Shown: piece by piece, positions 62,267 through 64,000 of the stretch
How the letters are laid out: the number at the start of each line of letters is the position of its first letter
How positions within the stretch are numbered: position 1 is the first letter of the stretch
Assembly: GCF_030053115.1 (NCBI RefSeq)
Contig: NZ_CP125619.1
Span: 1,675,001 to 1,739,000 of the forward strand
Direction of reading: 5' to 3'
DNA from: Pseudomonas svalbardensis
Lineage (GTDB): Bacteria > Pseudomonadota > Gammaproteobacteria > Pseudomonadales > Pseudomonadaceae
Length of the DNA: 64,000 nt
Notes under the pieces: generated by a model
Databases searched by the model: none
Seen by the model: the letters and a program-made list of their open reading frames with translations, nothing else
What the model was told of the DNA's origin: nothing
Made by a program: the position numbers and the translations under genes

Positions 62267-62289
62267 AAAGCTACCATTTTGGTAGCTTT
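62267..62289. promoter_or_regulatory. Operator-like palindrome next to the decayed XRE gene
   Basis: AAAGCTACC-ATTTT-GGTAGCTTT is a perfect 9-base inverted repeat. It corresponds to the site at 49,073-49,087 beside the intact regulator, so the intact XRE protein may bind both. Confidence 0.6.
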
Positions 62290-62366
62290 AGTCGGTATTT
62301 CAAATCAGCGGCTCACAAGCGCTCAAGTAGGCGCCTTTCTGAAAACTCCATAGGGAGACGGTTCAG

Positions 62367-62475
62367 GTCTTGGGCCAAAAACGTTGCTAATGCGCCTGTT
62401 GCTCGCCGTAACAACACCTGATCGATGTGCATCGATAGCGGGGTGTGGCGGTGAGGGTGAGCCGCCTAAAGCAAT
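62367..62475 (+). pseudogene. Remnant of a lipoprotein gene (copy of 49,168)
   Basis: The bases after the operator follow those at 49,168 onward (VLGQ start, then AGCGGEGEPPKA where the intact gene has AGCGGESETPRA), with a lost start codon, frameshifts and a deletion. Nothing of the mature protein remains; the next gene starts at 62,496. Confidence 0.65.
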
Positions 62476-62495
62476 GAGTTATCTGGAGAATCAGT

Positions 62496-62909
62496 ATGTT
62501 CGAAACTCACGAGCAAGCGCGTGTGAAAAATCCATTCTTCGTGCTTGAAGAAGGCGCAAGCCGCTGGAAGTACATCTCGCAAACGGCGAATGACGAGTGG
62601 TTTTTTGTCACATATGAAGTAGCAGGCGAGGAGGGTTCTTCGCAGCAGCAGTTCATGATTTCGAAAGTACAATTCCTCTTGGATTTGGCCTCAAGAGATA
62701 CGCCCGGGCAGTTCATTCATGAGGTTCAGCTCGTATCGCCCCCTTGGCTGAACCAAAAGGGTAAATGGCTGATGGAGCCAATTCGGGAGATTCAGGAAGT
62801 GGACGAGCGGGTCTGCTACGAGCTGATGGACGGACAGGTTTATCCATCAAAACTGCTCAGTCAGACCCGCGTCCCTTTGTGGTCAAAAAGGGCCATGGAT
62901 AATGAATAA
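62496..62909 (+). CDS. Hypothetical protein, first gene of an edge operon
   Basis: 137 residues, soluble, Trp- and Gln-rich (SRWKYISQTANDEWFFVTYE). GGAG lies eight bases before the ATG. Its stop overlaps the next start by eight bases, so the genes are coupled. No family is recognised; size and context resemble immunity-type or island cargo genes, but this is only an impression. Confidence 0.65.
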   Translation: MFETHEQARVKNPFFVLEEGASRWKYISQTANDEWFFVTYEVAGEEGSSQQQFMISKVQFLLDLASRDTPGQFIHEVQLVSPPWLNQKGKWLMEPIREIQEVDERVCYELMDGQVYPSKLLSQTRVPLWSKRAMDNE

Positions 62910-63498
62910 TTTCATCGAAATGCACCTCGTCACCCACTACCGATCTCTGCTCTTCCCGCAGGACTACTGCGGACAGTCTACATTCGGTTTTGAATGCAAT
63001 GACGGGTGGACGAATCTCATCGAAGCGACTCTTCGGCTAACCCGGCAACAAGCGGAACTGAAGGCGCTAGACGTGACGGTCACCCAGGCGAAAGAGAAAT
63101 TCGGTCAACTCCGGATCTACCACAGCGGAAGCGATGAAATCATTGGTTCAGTTTTCGAAATTGCGCAGCTTGCCTCAGGCTATATCTGTGAGCTGTGCGG
63201 CAATCCTGGCGAAGTGGTAAGTCTTGAGGGGTGGCTCGTAGCTCGGTGCGGCAATCATTCCGGGAGGGGGCATCTAGATCCGATTGAAGCCCACATCGCG
63301 GATGAAAAATACATCACCAGCTACATACAAGCCGTTGACACGATTTTGGCATTTTTCGGAGCAGGCGCAGTGCGTTGGGTACAAGAAAAACGCACTGCCT
63401 TTGCAGGGCGGCGACCCAGCGAAATGCTGGCGACAGAGGAGGGGTGTCAGACGATTTTCACTTTTCTGAAACGTTTAGAACACGGGGTTGGCGTGTGA
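62902..63498 (+). CDS. Hypothetical protein with a zinc-knuckle pattern, second gene of the operon
   Basis: 198 residues. CELCGNPG followed by ARCGNHSGRGH (about residues 93-120) suggests a treble-clef or zinc-ribbon site with Cys/His ligands. The N-terminal half is mixed alpha/beta (KFGQLRIYHSGSDE is a conserved-looking block). It overlaps the preceding gene by eight bases and is followed four bases later by the third gene. Function unknown. Confidence 0.66.
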   Translation: MNNFIEMHLVTHYRSLLFPQDYCGQSTFGFECNDGWTNLIEATLRLTRQQAELKALDVTVTQAKEKFGQLRIYHSGSDEIIGSVFEIAQLASGYICELCGNPGEVVSLEGWLVARCGNHSGRGHLDPIEAHIADEKYITSYIQAVDTILAFFGAGAVRWVQEKRTAFAGRRPSEMLATEEGCQTIFTFLKRLEHGVGV

Positions 63499-63502
63499 CT
63501 TT

Positions 63503-64000
63503 ATGGAACTGATAACTGCTCCAACTGTGGTGATGGCGAATCATCCAAATCTCCAGGATCATTTGCGCCGCGAACTGGAATGGGAATTCAGCCAAGGTCC
63601 TGTAGATTTGCGGTATGTGCGAAGTCTCGTATCCTCGCCGAGGTTGAGGTCGTTGTTCGTCCGTGCTTTCAGCCATTCCGCATTAGCCGAAGCTGGCGAC
63701 ACGTTTTTGGATTCGCGCACGCTGTTGGCGGACTACCCTCAAAAAACCATGGCTATATCGCTCACGAATTATCTGCTTTTGGAGGGCACGGTAGAGGTTG
63801 TCGATAAATACAGTGCCAGTGACGCGTCGGTGATGAAACTTCAAGTCTGGCCATTCGAGCCAGGAGAGCTGAATGAGTTTGCTATGGCGGTCGCGGTGGC
63901 GTTGAGTTATACGCCTGCGGAGCTGATGGCGGAGTCGAGGATTTCGCTCGCGATAGATGAATTGGTCGGCAAATGGGGTTTCTATACCGACGAGTTTTGA
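63503..64000 (+). CDS. Hypothetical protein, third gene of the operon
   Basis: 165 residues, ending with TGA exactly at the window edge. Helical and acidic (LQDHLRRELEWEFSQGPVDL, ELNEFAMAVAVALSYTPAELM). The ATG at 63,503 lies four bases after the preceding stop; a TTG 15 bases earlier is an alternative. No signal peptide or membrane segment is seen and no function is recognised. The operon may continue beyond the window. Confidence 0.62.
   Translation: MELITAPTVVMANHPNLQDHLRRELEWEFSQGPVDLRYVRSLVSSPRLRSLFVRAFSHSALAEAGDTFLDSRTLLADYPQKTMAISLTNYLLLEGTVEVVDKYSASDASVMKLQVWPFEPGELNEFAMAVAVALSYTPAELMAESRISLAIDELVGKWGFYTDEF

Noticed and set aside
1..64000. CRISPR arrays, rRNA or tRNA genes
   Set aside because: I found no regularly spaced direct repeats and no recognisable tRNA or rRNA sequence, including at the island edge at 15,370.

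Overview
The window looks like part of a Pseudomonas chromosome of the P. fluorescens group. The first 15 kb carries GC-rich, tightly packed housekeeping genes. It also has Pseudomonas-type REP/REPIN palindromes (arms like GAGCGGGCTTGCTCGCGAA) between genes, and a MvaT-type nucleoid protein appears further on. There are no rRNA, tRNA or CRISPR loci.

Core part (1-15,370): the 3' part of hrpA (RNA helicase), a FabH-like ketoacyl synthase, a porin, a COG3146 GNAT-fold protein, an ABC exporter, periplasmic cyclophilin PpiA coupled to an alpha/beta hydrolase, a LysR regulator, a small exported protein, azoreductase AzoR, an EamA transporter with MepB, and the 3' half of a YbdG-type mechanosensitive channel gene. 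That gene is cut off at 15,370, where base composition and gene content change.

Accessory part (15,370-38,900), a defence-like island: a NERD-SF1 helicase gene cut in two by a 5,286-bp IS66-family transposon that carries a LysR/MFS efflux pair (8-bp target duplication GAAGTTGT). Then comes an operon of a metallo-beta-lactamase-fold (MBL) protein, an E2-E1-JAB triple fusion and a patatin-like lipase. This is the most notable candidate system: a ubiquitin-like conjugation module with neither a CD-NTase nor a visible ubiquitin-like partner. Convergent to it lies a membrane-protein/MBL/MBL operon and a second SF1 helicase. A two-gene operon (TIR/deoxyribosyltransferase-like protein plus Abi_C protein) follows. 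After that sits a two-gene unit of a photoactive-yellow-protein homologue that keeps the chromophore Cys, Tyr and Glu, translationally coupled to a PAS-GGDEF diguanylate cyclase.

Metal-response cluster (39,580-44,650): a YeeE/YedE transporter, then a bufferin-type operon (DUF2282 peptide bufA, DUF692 MNIO enzyme bufB, DUF2063 bufC, DoxX) divergent from an ECF sigma factor and its DUF1109 anti-sigma. Both divergent directions carry a perfect GTAACC-N16-CGAA box, so the locus looks like one copper-stress regulon.

Right part (44,700-64,000): mostly small and poorly known genes typical of integrated elements: a TIGR02391 protein, a MvaT-like protein, an XRE regulator with a palindromic operator, a lipoprotein, an HEXXH metallopeptidase, a decayed IS110 element, a beta-carbonic anhydrase, a second IS66 copy (TSD CTTCATTG) that interrupts an 87-codon gene, an RsbRD-N histidine kinase and a three-gene operon at the edge. 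A block at 45.7-50.1 kb is duplicated and decayed at 61.4-62.5 kb.
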